Shown here: positions 1 to 15,690 of the stretch, one piece after another
Numbering within the stretch: the first letter of the stretch is position 1
How the letters are laid out: each line of letters begins with the position of its first letter
The notes under the pieces: model-generated
Seen by the model: the letters and a program-made list of their open reading frames with translations, nothing else
Told to the model about the DNA's origin: nothing
Database searches by the model: none
NCBI GenBank assembly: GCA_024509875.1
Contig: JAMPIV010018979.1
Location: forward strand, 124,001-188,000
Direction: 5' to 3'
DNA length: 64,000 nt
From: Oreohelix idahoensis
Lineage: Eukaryota; Mollusca; Gastropoda; Stylommatophora; Oreohelicidae
Program-made: the position numbers and the translations under genes

Positions 1-601
1 GAAAAAAAGAAGAAATAGTATAAAAAGGAGAGACGTGGGCTATAGACAGGCTTTTTGCAGATTTTTTAGGATTCATTAGGCGAGAGGATTTTTACAGAAT
101 TTCGTCTTTGAGATTATGAAGACAAGTTTTTAACTTGACAAGTTTTCAAGTTAGACAAGTATTTTCAAGTTAGACAAGTTAATTTTTAAGTAGACAAGTT
201 TGTATTTTATTCTATTGGATATATTATTCCTGTGGATACACTTTCATTTTGGATACTCACTATTTTGTGTAAGCGTAAGAAATAAGTACTTCACCATTGT
301 GTCAATAAAATTGCTGTTCTAATGACGTTAATAAACTATATTTTATTTTTCTACATTGCTGAGTTTTCTTTGGAATATTACAAGTGGATTATTCGACAAA
401 ACATTATAGGAGGTATTGCTTTTCATTAAACCTAAAAGGGTAAGAACGAACTTTGGGAAGAAGAATAAACTAGGGTCAGGAATTTCCACCTCAGGCGAAA
501 GGCCTGTAACGACTTGAACCAGAACGTACGAAGAATTAGCTCTCGTCAAAATATTTACCTGTGCTCAACATAATTAACTGAACTGACCCCGGCCACACAC
601 A
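1..601. other. AT-rich non-coding stretch with short direct repeats
   Basis: No gene is recognised here. Positions about 118-203 contain several imperfect copies of a short A/T-rich unit built on 'agacaagtt', some preceded by 'ttcaag'. AATAAA-type signals occur near 306 and 331. A 68-codon minus-strand frame at 343-549 has no motif that I recognise and is probably chance. Confidence 0.4.
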
Positions 602-666
602 TATTATATTGATGCCGTAACCAGCCCGGTTACACTATTATATTGATGCCGTAACCAGCCCGGTTG
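602..666. repeat. Two-copy 34-bp tandem repeat with an internal palindrome
   Basis: A 34-bp unit starting 'tattatattgatgccgtaa' occurs at 602 and again at 636, almost identical. Each copy contains 'aaccagcccggtt', whose ends (AACC/GGTT) are complementary. It lies directly upstream of the first hAT-like pseudogene, so it could be flanking host DNA or part of that element's end. No terminal inverted repeat was confirmed. Confidence 0.6.
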
Positions 667-667
667 C

Positions 668-2511
668 AATCAGAAATTTTATATAATCTTTGATGAGCGT
701 ACTGATGTCTCTACGAATCAGATGTTGGCAGTCGTTGTGCGATTCTGTGACACAAAAACAAGAAAATTAGTCGATTCACTGTTAGACCTCATTGAGGTGG
801 TCTTGGCATGTTTACAGCTGTTAAGAAATTGTTGAGCACGCATGCAATCCCGCTTAGTAACGTCATTGCTTAACGTCATTGGTTTTGCTGTAGACAACTG
901 TGCCACTATGATGGAGACTGCATGTGGTTTACAGGTACAGCTGAAGAAAGAGATTCCACATGTTTTTGTTCTCGGCGGTGTTTGTCATTCATGCCAGCAA
1001 CCCCTACCATCTTGGCTTGAAATTTTCATAAAGAATGTCTGCTTCTACTTTTCGCGTAGTAGTGAAAGAAATTTCCAGTTCCAGTTAATACAAGATGTAG
1101 TTCAGGCTCAGAAACATAAAGTGTTGAAGCTGTGTGAAACACGCTGGCTGTCCCGTGAAGCAGTCATTGAGAGGATCCTTGAGCAATGGGATGCTCTGCA
1201 CTTGTATTTCCAATCCGAAGCTTCAGTGGACAACGGCGACGGTGTGGGGCAAATTCTGCAAACGAAGAACACTGTTGGCATGAAGCACATGCTTCTATTT
1301 GTCGGCTACATACTGGATAAAGTTAACGTCATGAACATCGAATTCCAGTCCGAGAACTTCCGTCTCCACAAAGTGTCCACGAGTGTAACAAGAGAGTATC
1401 GTTTTCTTCTCAGTATGTTTATTAGGCAGGAAGTATTGCAGCATGAGCATTGCACTCTTGCCGACATTGATCTTTCGGATGTACAAGTGCACTAGAAACT
1501 GAATTACATTGAGCTGGGTGGACGATGTTTCGCAAGGATGTATTGGCATACCTGATTGAACTTTTTACTCAAATACGATGCAGGTTCCCACTTGGACAAA
1601 ACATTGTTCTGGCGCAAATGCACGTGTTGGATTCAAAGCAAGCTCTCAAAATCAACAAACCTTCTGTCATTCCATTAGCAGCGCAGTTCCCAACAGTTGT
1701 TTCAGAAGAGAGCCTTGATCGTCTGCCTGATCAATGGCGAGAACTGGCATCGTACGGAAAAGATCTTGGACATCTGGTTGATAAGGATCCGCCCGCATTC
1801 TGGCCGGGAATGAATCAAGTAACAGTTGCTAATAACAAGAAGAAATTTGATGTTTTGGCTGATCTCATGTGAACGCTTATGGCACTACCTCACTCCTCAG
1901 CATACATAGAAAGAGTGTTTTCGAAGGTTAACTTAATTAAAACTGAACAAACCAACAAGCTTTCGTATGACACAGTTTCCAATCGAACACTAGCCAAGCA
2001 AGCAGTTGCCAAAGATGGAGTTTGTCATAAGTTTAATCCTAGTAAAAGCGTGGTTGAAGATGTGCGTGAAGGACATTGTCGGCAGAGACATGCAAAAATT
2101 TTGGAACTCCACAATCAAGATACCACGTTGTCGATTCATGCATATGATCTTGACGAAGGAGAAGTTGTCGACATGGCTGCCTAACATTTTATATTTGATC
2201 TGAGGAACACTTTGTTAATGTAACTACTGTAAGTATGTTACTGTTAAAATATATCATATTCAGGAGTTCATATATTGGGGTGTTAATAAAATCATTGTTA
2301 TACAATTGTGAATTTTAGGTAATAAAAATTAAATGAAAACGAAGAAATCAATAACAATTAGTAGCACACAGCTTATTTGTGCTAAAGTTGCATTAAAAGA
2401 TTGTGTAAGCATCGACTATCCCGTGTATTTGAGGCATAAAATAATCTGTATATTTCTGGGTTTTTTAAAGAAGAAAATCTGGGTTTATCTCTATAACGTG
2501 AGTGACAACCA
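668..2511 (+). pseudogene. Decayed hAT/ZBED-type transposase (copy 1)
   Basis: Translation in several frames gives a hAT-superfamily transposase of the ZBED5 / KIAA-like type. From 668 there is an RNase-H-fold start (FDERTDVSTNQMLAVVVRF). Around 880 comes VDNCATMM, followed by a C..C/H-rich segment and the family hallmark ETRWLSREAVIERILEQWDAL near 1137-1185. The C-terminal dimerisation block (LPHSSAYIERVFSKVNLIKTEQ) lies near 1883-1945. At least one stop near 836, a stop at 1493 and another at 1870 break the frame, so no full protein can be made. The 3' part after 1567 is closely similar to copy 2 (37.8-39.2 kb), including about 300 bp of shared 3' untranslated DNA. The N-terminal BED zinc finger is missing here. 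Known family role: cut-and-paste transposase; this copy should be inactive. Confidence 0.85.
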
Positions 2512-2569
2512 TGGTCAAAGACCTCACTTTACGCCCCAAAAGGGGTAATTGAAAGAAAAAAAAACACGA

Positions 2570-3420
2570 TATCACACGGGGAACTAAAAGCACCAACCAT
2601 GGACTACACACTTACTGAAAAGAACAAACAAAACATAGAAGATAAGGAAGCCAAAACGATAAGTAGAAAGTTCATAAATCAACTTACAAAACAAAGCTTG
2701 GCGGTTTACACAGATGTGTCCAAGGGTGATAGTGGGCAACTAGGTGCAGGAGTAGGTATACCACAGTGGGGAATTAAAAAGAGCTACAGTGAAACTGGAA
2801 GGGCTTCGATTTGTACAGCAGAGATGGTAGCAATTCTAAACAGTCTAGAAATAATCGAAGATAATCCGCCAGAAACAGTAACGATATTTACAGACTCACC
2901 GTCATCACTTCAAGCTCCAGAACGCCCAGGTAAAAGCAGCAGGCCAGACATAAAGGAAGACATTCTTGCAATTAATACATCAGTAGGAAACAGAGGATGC
3001 AGTGTGAGGCTAGTGTGGGTTCCAGCACACATAGGTATAGCTGGTAACGAAATGGCAAACAAGAAAGCCAAAAATGAAAGAAAAAGTAAAAACAATATAA
3101 GAGCAGGGCTTGGAAAATCGGAGATTAAAAGCCAAGTGAAGCTAACCATTAAACGAGGAATGGAAAACAAGATGGAAGGACAGTAGTAAAGGCAGACACG
3201 TGTTCAAACTTCTTATAGAACCAACAAGGGCGTGCCAGGTCAGAGAAGAATTAAAGGTACCCTCGAACAAAAAGCTGTGGCGTCTCCGTCTCGGAGCAGC
3301 GTACTTAATGATAGAGGAACCACACTGCCAAGAATGTCAGGAAGAAAATGACATAGACCACTGTCGTGGTTAAGTTAAGGTTTTAGAGTATTTGTCGAGT
3401 CAGACAATAGTAGTGAAATC
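2570..3420 (+). pseudogene. Jockey-like LINE, RNase H domain and C-terminal tail
   Basis: An open frame at 2599-3186 encodes a LINE-type RNase H1 domain: YTDVSKGDSG at about residues 37-46, the glutamate of TAEMVAILNSL near 70-80, the FTDSPSSLQ aspartate, and the end motif VWVPAHIGIAGNEMANKKAK. The last catalytic acid appears to be lost: this family normally has 'NE.AD..AK', and here the aspartate position reads N. Downstream (about 3200-3370, frames broken) is the usual LINE tail, with LWRLRLGAAYL followed by a Cys-rich CQECQEENDIDHC segment. The reverse transcriptase is absent, so this is a truncated relic. It abuts the end of the hAT pseudogene. A similar tail recurs at 39.6 kb. Confidence 0.8.
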
Positions 3421-7518
<4,098 letters not shown>

Positions 7519-8655
7519 CAGCGCTATTTCGCAGTGCATCTTAGGTATTGTGTTCGGCGAAAAGTCAGCCGGGCGAGGCCGGGGCTAGCCGATCTGGTGT
7601 GTCATGTGACAACCGGAAGTCGGGGGAACAAGGCGCAAAGTTAGGTAGTCAGAAACTAGCCGTCGTCTAAGTAGGACGCTTTTTTCCCTTTGCCAGCAAG
7701 ATTGCTGTGGTGTTCATATTGTGGACTGTTAACTGAGTGTTTGCAATATTTCGGACCTGGTTGATAAGTAAGTTGTAATGCTAGAGCAGTGTATTGTCTA
7801 GTTCGTATTATCTACAGGCCGTAGTTTGATAAAAGATAGATGATTTTTTAGTGTGTCATTTCCATAGTTTGCCGCTCAGGTGAGCGATATTCATGGCAGT
7901 GATTTTCAGTGTAAGTCGTACTGTCATGTATGATGCTGATAGATTAAGCTGCTAAAGCAATTTTACAGTGGGATTTCATTATTGTATTTGATGCGTTTAT
8001 TGGCCGTGTGAGGCCTTATTGTATTGTGCATAGTATTAAAGGGAAGTTCCTGTTAAAGGTGTTCATTTCTATTGTCAACCATTGTTGTGTGGTATACACG
8101 AGCCTTTAGTAATTATTACAAATCCATACAGTATGTGGTTCTTGACAGCTGGGGGCTGTATCTGGGGCTTTTGTGAGCCTAAAGTCCGTGGGGCCAATAT
8201 TTTATAGTATTCAAAGCTAGTAGTTTCTATGCACATAAATATATAAAGGTTTTAGCAAAGCATTGTGTACACTTCGTCGTGTTCTCCAGTATTCACAGCA
8301 GTGAACTGTTTTGGTCAGGTGTTGATCCTTCGCGGTATTTGACCTAGTTTGGTAAGAGTGCACAGCGAAAGTTTATCGGTTTCTATACGGACAATATTTG
8401 ACATTTAGGGGGTTCGATGTTGTTTTGGAAGGTTCACTTTTGTGCAAGCTTGTTCAATGTATTGATAGCAGGAGTGTCACAAGTGGTAGAGTAAAGTTAC
8501 AGCTGACGTATAGGAGCACAGTATGATATATTACAAGGCGCACTTTGTAGTTTAGTGCTAGGAAGGTGGTGTTCCAGATGGAGCAGCGGAGGTTAGTTGT
8601 GACAGGTGTCTACAATTGGTTCATGAGCGATATAAAGAAGATCAGAGTTTCTTGT

Positions 8656-8946
8656 GGTGTTGATAGTAGTTGGGCTCTGATGCGTGACTGTGTTGTGTCG
8701 ACAGAGGAGATTAGATCGTCAAAAAGTTGTTGGTATTGGTAGTGTCAATAGTGGTGTTGATAGTATTTGGGCTCTGGTGTCTGACTGAGTTGTGTCGGCA
8801 GAGGAGATTAGATCGTCAAATAGTAGTTGGTACTGGTAGTGTCAATAGTGGTGTTGATAGTATTTTGGCTCTGGTGCCTGACTGTGTTGTGTCGGCAGAG
8901 GAGATTAGATCGTCAAATAGTTGTCGGTATTAGAAGTGTCAATAGT
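8656..8946 (+). repeat. 97-bp tandem repeat, three copies
   Basis: The unit 'ggtgttgatagta...' starts at about 8656, 8753 and 8850. Each copy contains the block 'gaggagattagatcgtcaaa'. Copies differ by a few substitutions and the array ends near 8946. One short open frame crosses it, but 97 is not a multiple of three, so it is not a coding repeat. Confidence 0.9.
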
Positions 8947-10801
8947 GGTGATGGCATCTAAGGGTGTGTGCAACTACTCTTATTTGGATTATAATCTAGA
9001 TCAACGCAACCATCGATGTACATGTAGCCAATCTGCAGTAGTGTCATCGCTGGTACTGCTGTACCTACATGGGGAACATTAAATTCCCGCGTTTCTGCCA
9101 AGTGCTGTCGTCATCATGCCCTACCGATGTGCCGTTCCAGTTGGAGCCTACCCATTCTCCTTTCGTGGCCCTAGTACCGCTTTAAAGGATGCCGGTTACC
9201 GAAGCCTGCTGATCGGAGTGGTCCTAGAATATACTGTGCTGAAGAGTTAAGACTGCTGGGTTCCTGAAGTGACGTAGTGAAGTGAACTGTGCTTGTATAT
9301 TTTACGCATCACCGTGCCAAAGGACATAATTGTTATTATTAGCAACTTGGACTAGTGAAGAAGTCTGGTCAACTGAACATTATTGGATTTACGGTGGTTA
9401 TTCTTGCTGTGGACAGTGCTGTGATAACACCGTGTAGAACATTGTTACTATTCGAATGTTTTCAAGTTTGTGGAGACCTGTGTGTGCTGTTTTCATCTAC
9501 CAACATCTGTGTCTGAGGAGCTACGTGGAGGTGCATCGCTGGATCGTCAGTTAAATTATTGTTTGTATTTCTGTGTATGATTTGTGTATTTTTGTTTTCT
9601 TGTTTGCTCTTCCCTTTAAATTGTTTTGTCTCTTCCTCAATTTTTTCTTTTCTGTCTATCCATCTGGGACAATTTATCGTACAGTCCGGTCTCGTAGATT
9701 AGTAGGACATTTCTGTCGGGGTCGTGTTAGACTAGCATAAGCAATAAGCTTTTTCGGTGTCAACGTCTGTTTCTGAGGTATTCTTACTTGTTTTTTGTTT
9801 TGCTTGTTTTTCCTTCCTTTAGTTTTTTCCCTCGCTTTCTTTGTATAAACTTAGGCGGTATCTTTATATGGTGTTAGGTAGTTATGTGGGATCTGTCACT
9901 ATAATTTCCTTTCACTTGGGGTCATTCTTATTATATACATAGTAAATTAATTGAGATGTTATAATATTATCATTATAATGTTATAGTGTTATTGGTGCTT
10001 AAATGTTAGTTAGTTTATTTTGATTGGTATGATTTAGGTAGTGGCTAGTTAAGGTGATAGCTCTCAGCACTTCATTGTTAAGTGTAGTTGTTGTTATAAT
10101 CTGCTGTGTTTAATATCATATTTGTGAGTTCAAGGGTGGACGGGTGGCGAGTTTAATTCTTTCTTTTCTTACTTGTGGGAAAAGATTGGATTAGACTGAT
10201 TTCTTCAGGGTGTGGCTGCGTGTGTTTAGTGTTGGAGTCAGGCAGAAGGGTTTTCTGCGACTGCCCTACTTAACATTCCAAGCTCAGTTTTTGTTAGGCG
10301 TACTGGTGGAGTTTGTATTTACGTTGTCATGTACAGTCAGTAATTCTATCGTTGTGTGTAAGTGGTGGGATCTCTCGTTCCTTCTTGCTATCTTGTTAAT
10401 ACGTTAACGTTTATCCCTTATTTTCGTTCGTTGTCAGTCACGCATTGTATATATTAGTCTATCCCTGCTCTTATCATGTATGTCATCTTATCCCTCGTGA
10501 CTGGTAGTTATCGTAGTGTTGGGTGTGTTTCTTATCATCTGTGGAATGTTCATTTTTGCCATTTGTAAACATACTAGTAAGATACTGTGGTTAAAAGCTA
10601 ACGTAGTGTTCAATTTTTGTGTCGGTGCCCCTTACAGTTGTGAAGTGGTATAGCACCAAGAGGTATTATCAGCTAGTGAGATACAGCTATCGACTATAGT
10701 AAGGGTCTTCTCAGTTGTATCACAGGGACTAAGTGGTCGTAAGGACCAAACCTAGAGAGTAAGGAGACATTAGTCAAGTGGCAGAGAACTGTTATACTGA
10801 A

Positions 10802-10957
<156 letters not shown>

Positions 10958-11164
10958 TGTAACTGTACTGTGAGTAGTGATATTGCTTTGTAAATGTTAT
11001 TACTGCATGCTTTGTAAATAGAGAGGTATGTGTTGATATAGGCGAGGTGGTGTATATTACATGGTTTTGAGTAGTTGCATAGAAGCACTGAATTAAATTT
11101 GCATACAATGAGATTCTATAGTAAAAGCAGTTATATATAATATTGAGTATCGTTAGTGTACATC

Positions 11165-12541
11165 ATGGGCTTAGAGGGTTTCATTCGAATAGGCAAAGAA
11201 TGTGGGTACACTGGGAAAGAACTGATGGATTTTGCCAAGGCAGAATATCAGTCAGTGGAAAATCAAAAAGCTTAGGAGAAGAAGAAGATTGAGAAGCAGA
11301 AGCAGGAACAGGAGGAAAATATTGAGAAACAGAAGCAGGAAAGAGATGCTCGCGCTGAAGAGTTAGAGCTCAGAAGAAGAGAGTTCAAATTACAAGAAAA
11401 GAAGATGAAAGAAGATAGAGAATAACAAGAAAAGAAGATGAAAGAAGAAAATGATTTGAAACAGACAGAGTTCGAATTACAAGAAAAGAAGATTAAAGAA
11501 GATAGAGAATTACTAGAAATGAAGATGAAAGAAAAGAATGATTTGAAACACAGACAGTTCGAATTACAAGAAAAGAAGATGATAGAAGATAGAGAATTAC
11601 AAGAAAGGAAGATGAAAGAAGATAGAGAATTACAAAAAAAAAGAAGATGAAAGAGGATAGAGAGTTAGAATTAGAAAAGGAGAGCATGAGATTAGCTATG
11701 GAGGAAAAAAGACTGCATCTAGAAGCTGATAAAGAAATACAGTTAAAGAAAATAGAAGCGGGTGCGAGTGGTCAGAACTCGACTCCGAGGGGGTCGCATC
11801 GTCCCTTTTGGCTGCGTCTGCCAAATTTTAATGACAAAATTGATAGTTTGGACTTCTTCCTTGAGAGGTTCGAGAAAGATGCGTGGTCTGGAAGGCTAAC
11901 AGAGACGAGTGGCCATCTCTGTTATCCACATTGCTAGTGGGGCCTGCGATGGAGACTTTTTATAGCCTCCCGCTGGAAGAGCGGGCGGATTACGACAAGG
12001 TGAAGGAGCGGTTGCTTCGGAAGTTCCATTTGCCGACTGACGGGTACCAAACGGGGTTCAGAAACACGATGCAAAGTGCAGACCAGGACTTCGAGGAGTT
12101 TATCTCGAAGATCAAGCTTCTGCTGAATAGATGGATCGAGTTGGAAGGAATTCCAAAGGACTTTAATGGCTTGGTTGTTTTAATGCTACCGGACAAAGTG
12201 TTGTCGTCTTGTTCCAATGAGTTGGTAGCATTTTTTCAGGAACGACAATCTAAGGATATTGCTTCTATCAACCGACGTTCTGGTAGCGATAGTGATCGAG
12301 GAGAGCGCCAAATGTGTAAGCAAGTGCGCGTTGATGAGTCACGAAAGTAAGATAGGCACTATAAAGAGAAACAGGTCAAGCAGAGGAGTGGATCCTCAGA
12401 GAGTCGATCTTCCGACTCCGATGCGCGGTCTTCACCAGCTAAAAGCCCTAGCAATAGTCCACGCGAGGAGTCAAAAAGGGAACGTAGATGTTCCAATTGT
12501 ATTGGCAGGGGTCATTATGTTGACAGGCGTCCTACCCAATT
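11165..12541 (+). pseudogene. Gag of a coiled-coil-type gypsy-like element (unit A)
   Basis: The start ATG at 11165 gives MGLEGFIRIGKECGYTGKEL, resembling the start of the gag at 49522. From about 11270 to 11760 there is a Glu/Lys/Arg-rich coiled coil made of imperfect repeats (ELQEKKMKEDRE type). From about 11800 comes a retroviral-type capsid segment (RLPNFNDKIDSLDFFLERFEKDA, then PAMETFYSLPLEERADYDKV, then DFEEFISKIKLLLNRWIELEG). A Ser/Arg-rich linker leads to a zinc knuckle at about 12490-12525 with C, C, G and H in place, but the last Cys reads Arg. Damage: a stop at 11274, a stop at 11424, frameshifts near 11640 and 11890, and TAA at 12348. Known role of the family: forms the virus-like particle and packages element RNA. 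This copy cannot make the full protein. Confidence 0.85.
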
Positions 12542-13225
12542 GAACATGCGAATTCTGCATTTGTGTTGGACACAGTTAACAGCGAGGACGGTGTGGGGTG
12601 TCGACCCCTATTCCATTCGAACGAGAGTATAGTGTTACACTGCGGACATGTAGTACCATGTCTGTCGGCGGTCCATGAGACTGGCAAGGTGGTGCTCCAC
12701 AAAGTTGTGCTGGAGACGAAACCAGTCTCTGTGTTGAGGGACACAGGGTGAACCACAGTCGGGGTGCGTCGGTCGTGCATCGACGAATTCTGCCTCACAG
12801 GCAAAACTGTAAAGTGTACTACGTTTGGGGGCAACGTTGAGTCTTACCCCCAGGTGTGTATTAATGTGGACACTCCGTTCCTATCAGGGAGAGTGAACGA
12901 GTTTGTCCTCGAGAATCCAGTCGCCGATTTGATCGTGGGTAATGTACTGGGAGTGCATAACGCCACGGGAGGGGCTGAAGCAGGTGCTCAGCAACAACGA
13001 AGGTCCGAGGCGGACGATCAGGTGGTTGAAGTATCACCACCTGAGAAGAAAGTACATCTTGGACGGGGTTCGCGGCAGGCATCCAATGGTACTCAGAGTC
13101 CTGTGCCAAGGCGTAGGGAGAGAAACCACGAATGTTCGTCTGAGGTCCTGATAGCGAGTGACTGCCCGGTGGGGGTTCGCAATGTTCCCCTGAGTGCTTG
13201 TTGGCGCACTCAGACGAATGTTTAA
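12542..13225 (+). pseudogene. Aspartic protease of the same gypsy-like element (unit A)
   Basis: The frame from 12563 encodes a retropepsin-like domain. The catalytic motif D-T-G is at 12740-12748, followed directly by a TGA at 12749-12751 where unit B (51.3 kb) has a Cys codon. The frame then resumes as TTVGVRRSC, with KCTTFGGNVESYPQ and a C-terminal hydrophobic DLIVGNVLGVHN near 12935-12960. It aligns along its length with the protease at 51.2-51.5 kb, including the upstream 'HCGH' segment. No reverse transcriptase, RNase H or integrase follows before 15 kb, so pol is missing. Known role: processing of Gag and Gag-Pol. One substitution kills the enzyme here. Confidence 0.85.
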
Positions 13226-15102
13226 TGAGGTCGCACCAGTGAAGTTCGTGGAGGTCGTTGTCGTGAGTTGGTCTGTATTCACAACACGCCTTTCAGTAAC
13301 TCTGACGAAACCGCGCGCCATACTTTATGATAACTGCCTGATACACGGATCAATCAGAACGTACCGTTATGCCGTGTTTACTACAGCCCTGGACAGTCAA
13401 AATGGCGAGCCTAATATGTGCAGACGAGTGGAAGAAGCCATTTAATTACAGAATTAGGAAAGAAATTCCACCTGGAAGAGGTCCCCAATGCAATATTGGG
13501 AATATTGCTCTACATGTCTGTGCAGAGACCTTTACGAAAAGTACTAAAGGACGAGAGAAATCTTTGGTTGAAGGCATCGAGGCTTCAGGTTGGTCCATAA
13601 TTTCGCTGTTTAAAGTACGCTTAAAAATAAATGCACTTAAGAAAGTAAAAGCTTATTAGCTAGGAAGATGTAAAATAATATAGAGAGCATTTAAATCTTT
13701 AGATGAAGAAAATCGCTACAGGAATAACGTAGAAAAATAAAATCATAGTTTTCCTGATTTGCACACCTAGGCAGATTTTACCAAAAATTTAAGTTGCAAA
13801 TACTAGCGAGCAGGGAAACCCCCCTCGGACATCCGATCTCACACTATAAATAACGTGCGTTACCACGAAATCAGGCCAGTCACTTTTAAAAATTACAGCG
13901 AGCGCGAAATAGTTAGTGAACAGCGCCTTGCCTTCTGTAGCTGAGAGCAGACCTATGTAACCATTAACAGCTCGACTGTATATTGCCTGAGGGTTCTATC
14001 CTGTAAACTAAATTGATCATAAGAGTCAGCAAATACTGAAGGCACTACTGGTGCAAGCGCCTTTGAAGGTCAGAAGACTCGTTTCCAAAGTGTCTACTGC
14101 CTGGAGAAATTCCACATATATTTCCTGCCAGGAGAAAGGTGAAACCAGATGCATACCTCAGATGAGTGCACAACAAGACCACATTATTGTACCCAAGTCA
14201 ATGATGACAATTGTGGGCATAGATATAGCCAGTGTTCGCTCCACATTCAAGTGACATTGAAATCAACTATTTAGTGTTACGTATATAAATATTCCTCCAT
14301 CAGATATAATTAACCACAGTGAGAAACTTTATCAATTTAATGTCTTTTGAAACCTTTTGTCTAATTTCCAATGTTTATTGATTTAATGTTGTAATTGAAT
14401 TTCATTTCATTTCAAGCTTTTCAAACAGAAAAGAGAAACTGTATAGCCTAAATAAATTGTAAATATTTACCAGCAGACTTACTTACTTATTTAAGTTGAG
14501 TTCAAGTTCTTGTTGGTATATAATTTAAATAATACCCCTAGCAGAGTCAACAACAACAGTAATAATAACAATAATAATAATATAATCATAGGAGGATCTT
14601 GAGAGGGAGTCCATAGGAATTCAGGAACATATAATATCATCATACCTGGAAACTTATACAGCTTGATCTTACCTTTGATGTCGATACACCCTTATTCTTT
14701 TCAGAAAATGGGATATTTCTTATAAGACCAGTCTCTTATCTGGCACTATACTGGTATCATCTGATACAACTTTTTGTCCAGGATATCTTATACTTTTAAT
14801 AAAATCAACCATCTCGCGACACTGGCGTCTCAGTCATGGGATTCATTTACCACCCTGGGGTCCTTTTTTTTTGAGATATTCAGTCTTATAATAGTTTCTT
14901 ACATCATCTGAGTTAGCAGTAGGAGTAAAATTTAATAATAAAATAAATTTTAGTAAAAACTAAAACTACATAAGGCATTTGGAAGTACCATTGAGTATTG
15001 TGGTGACTGGATACACTAACAGTAGTCTTTTAATTAATTAGATTTGTATTAATTAGTGTTTGATTGGTATAAGAGTGTTTAAGTGTCGGCAAGTATTATT
15101 GT
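13226..15102. other. 1.9 kb with no recognisable gene
   Basis: Several frames of 60-96 codons (13369-13659, 13418-13600, 14051-14254) show no motif that I recognise. The stretch at 14860-14880 includes an 11-T run. It may hold the decayed 3' part and LTR of unit A, but I found no partner sequence to show it. Confidence 0.3.
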
Positions 15103-15690
15103 ATGAGTATGGCCGACTTGGCAAAGTGTCGGTCTGCTACAGTGTAGTCTGCAAGGCAGTTTGGGTTATGTGGGGAGGCACTTTTCCAATATGTCACTAC
15201 TGAATGTGACAAGTTTATAGAAAGAGAAGATAAGAAGTTGGAAACAGAAAGGAAATTACAAATAGAAGCTGAAGCAAAGAAATTACAAATAGAAGCTGAA
15301 GCTAAAAGATTACAAATAGAAGCTGAAGCTAAAAGATTACAACTAGAAGCTGATAGGGAAGAGAGAAGACAGGCTGCTGAAAGGGAGGCTGAGAAAGAGG
15401 AAAAGAGGTTGCACATGAAGGCTGAGGAAATGAGGTTGCAAATGGAACATGAATTGAAAATGAAAGAGCTTTGAACTTCAAGGAAATGTTACAGGTAATG
15501 GAAGTAGTCCAACTGCCTCTGACACTAGTGCAAGTCACGGTCCTTCAAATGGAGCCATGAACTTTCACTTGGATCCATTTGTGGAGAAAGAGGATGAAAC
15601 TGAGACTTATCTAAGTAGGTATGAGAGGTTGGCCACTAACTATGGCTTAGAGAAAGAGAAATGGAGACTTAAGTTATTGTAGCAAAGTTA
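15103..15690 (+). pseudogene. N-terminal half of a second coiled-coil gag (unit C)
   Basis: ATG at 15103 (MSMADLAKC) is followed by a stop at 15145-15147. The same frame then continues through a retained N-terminal domain (CGEALFQYVTTECDKF) into a coiled coil made of 9-residue repeats of the form KLQIEAEAK. After a frameshift near 15475 comes a Ser/Thr-rich linker and the capsid start (FHLDPFVEKEDETETYLSRY, RLATNYGLEKEKWRLKLL). The homology stops near 15690 and resumes at about 18222, so the gag has been split by about 2.5 kb of inserted DNA. Same gag architecture as units A (11.2 kb) and B (49.5 kb). Confidence 0.8.
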
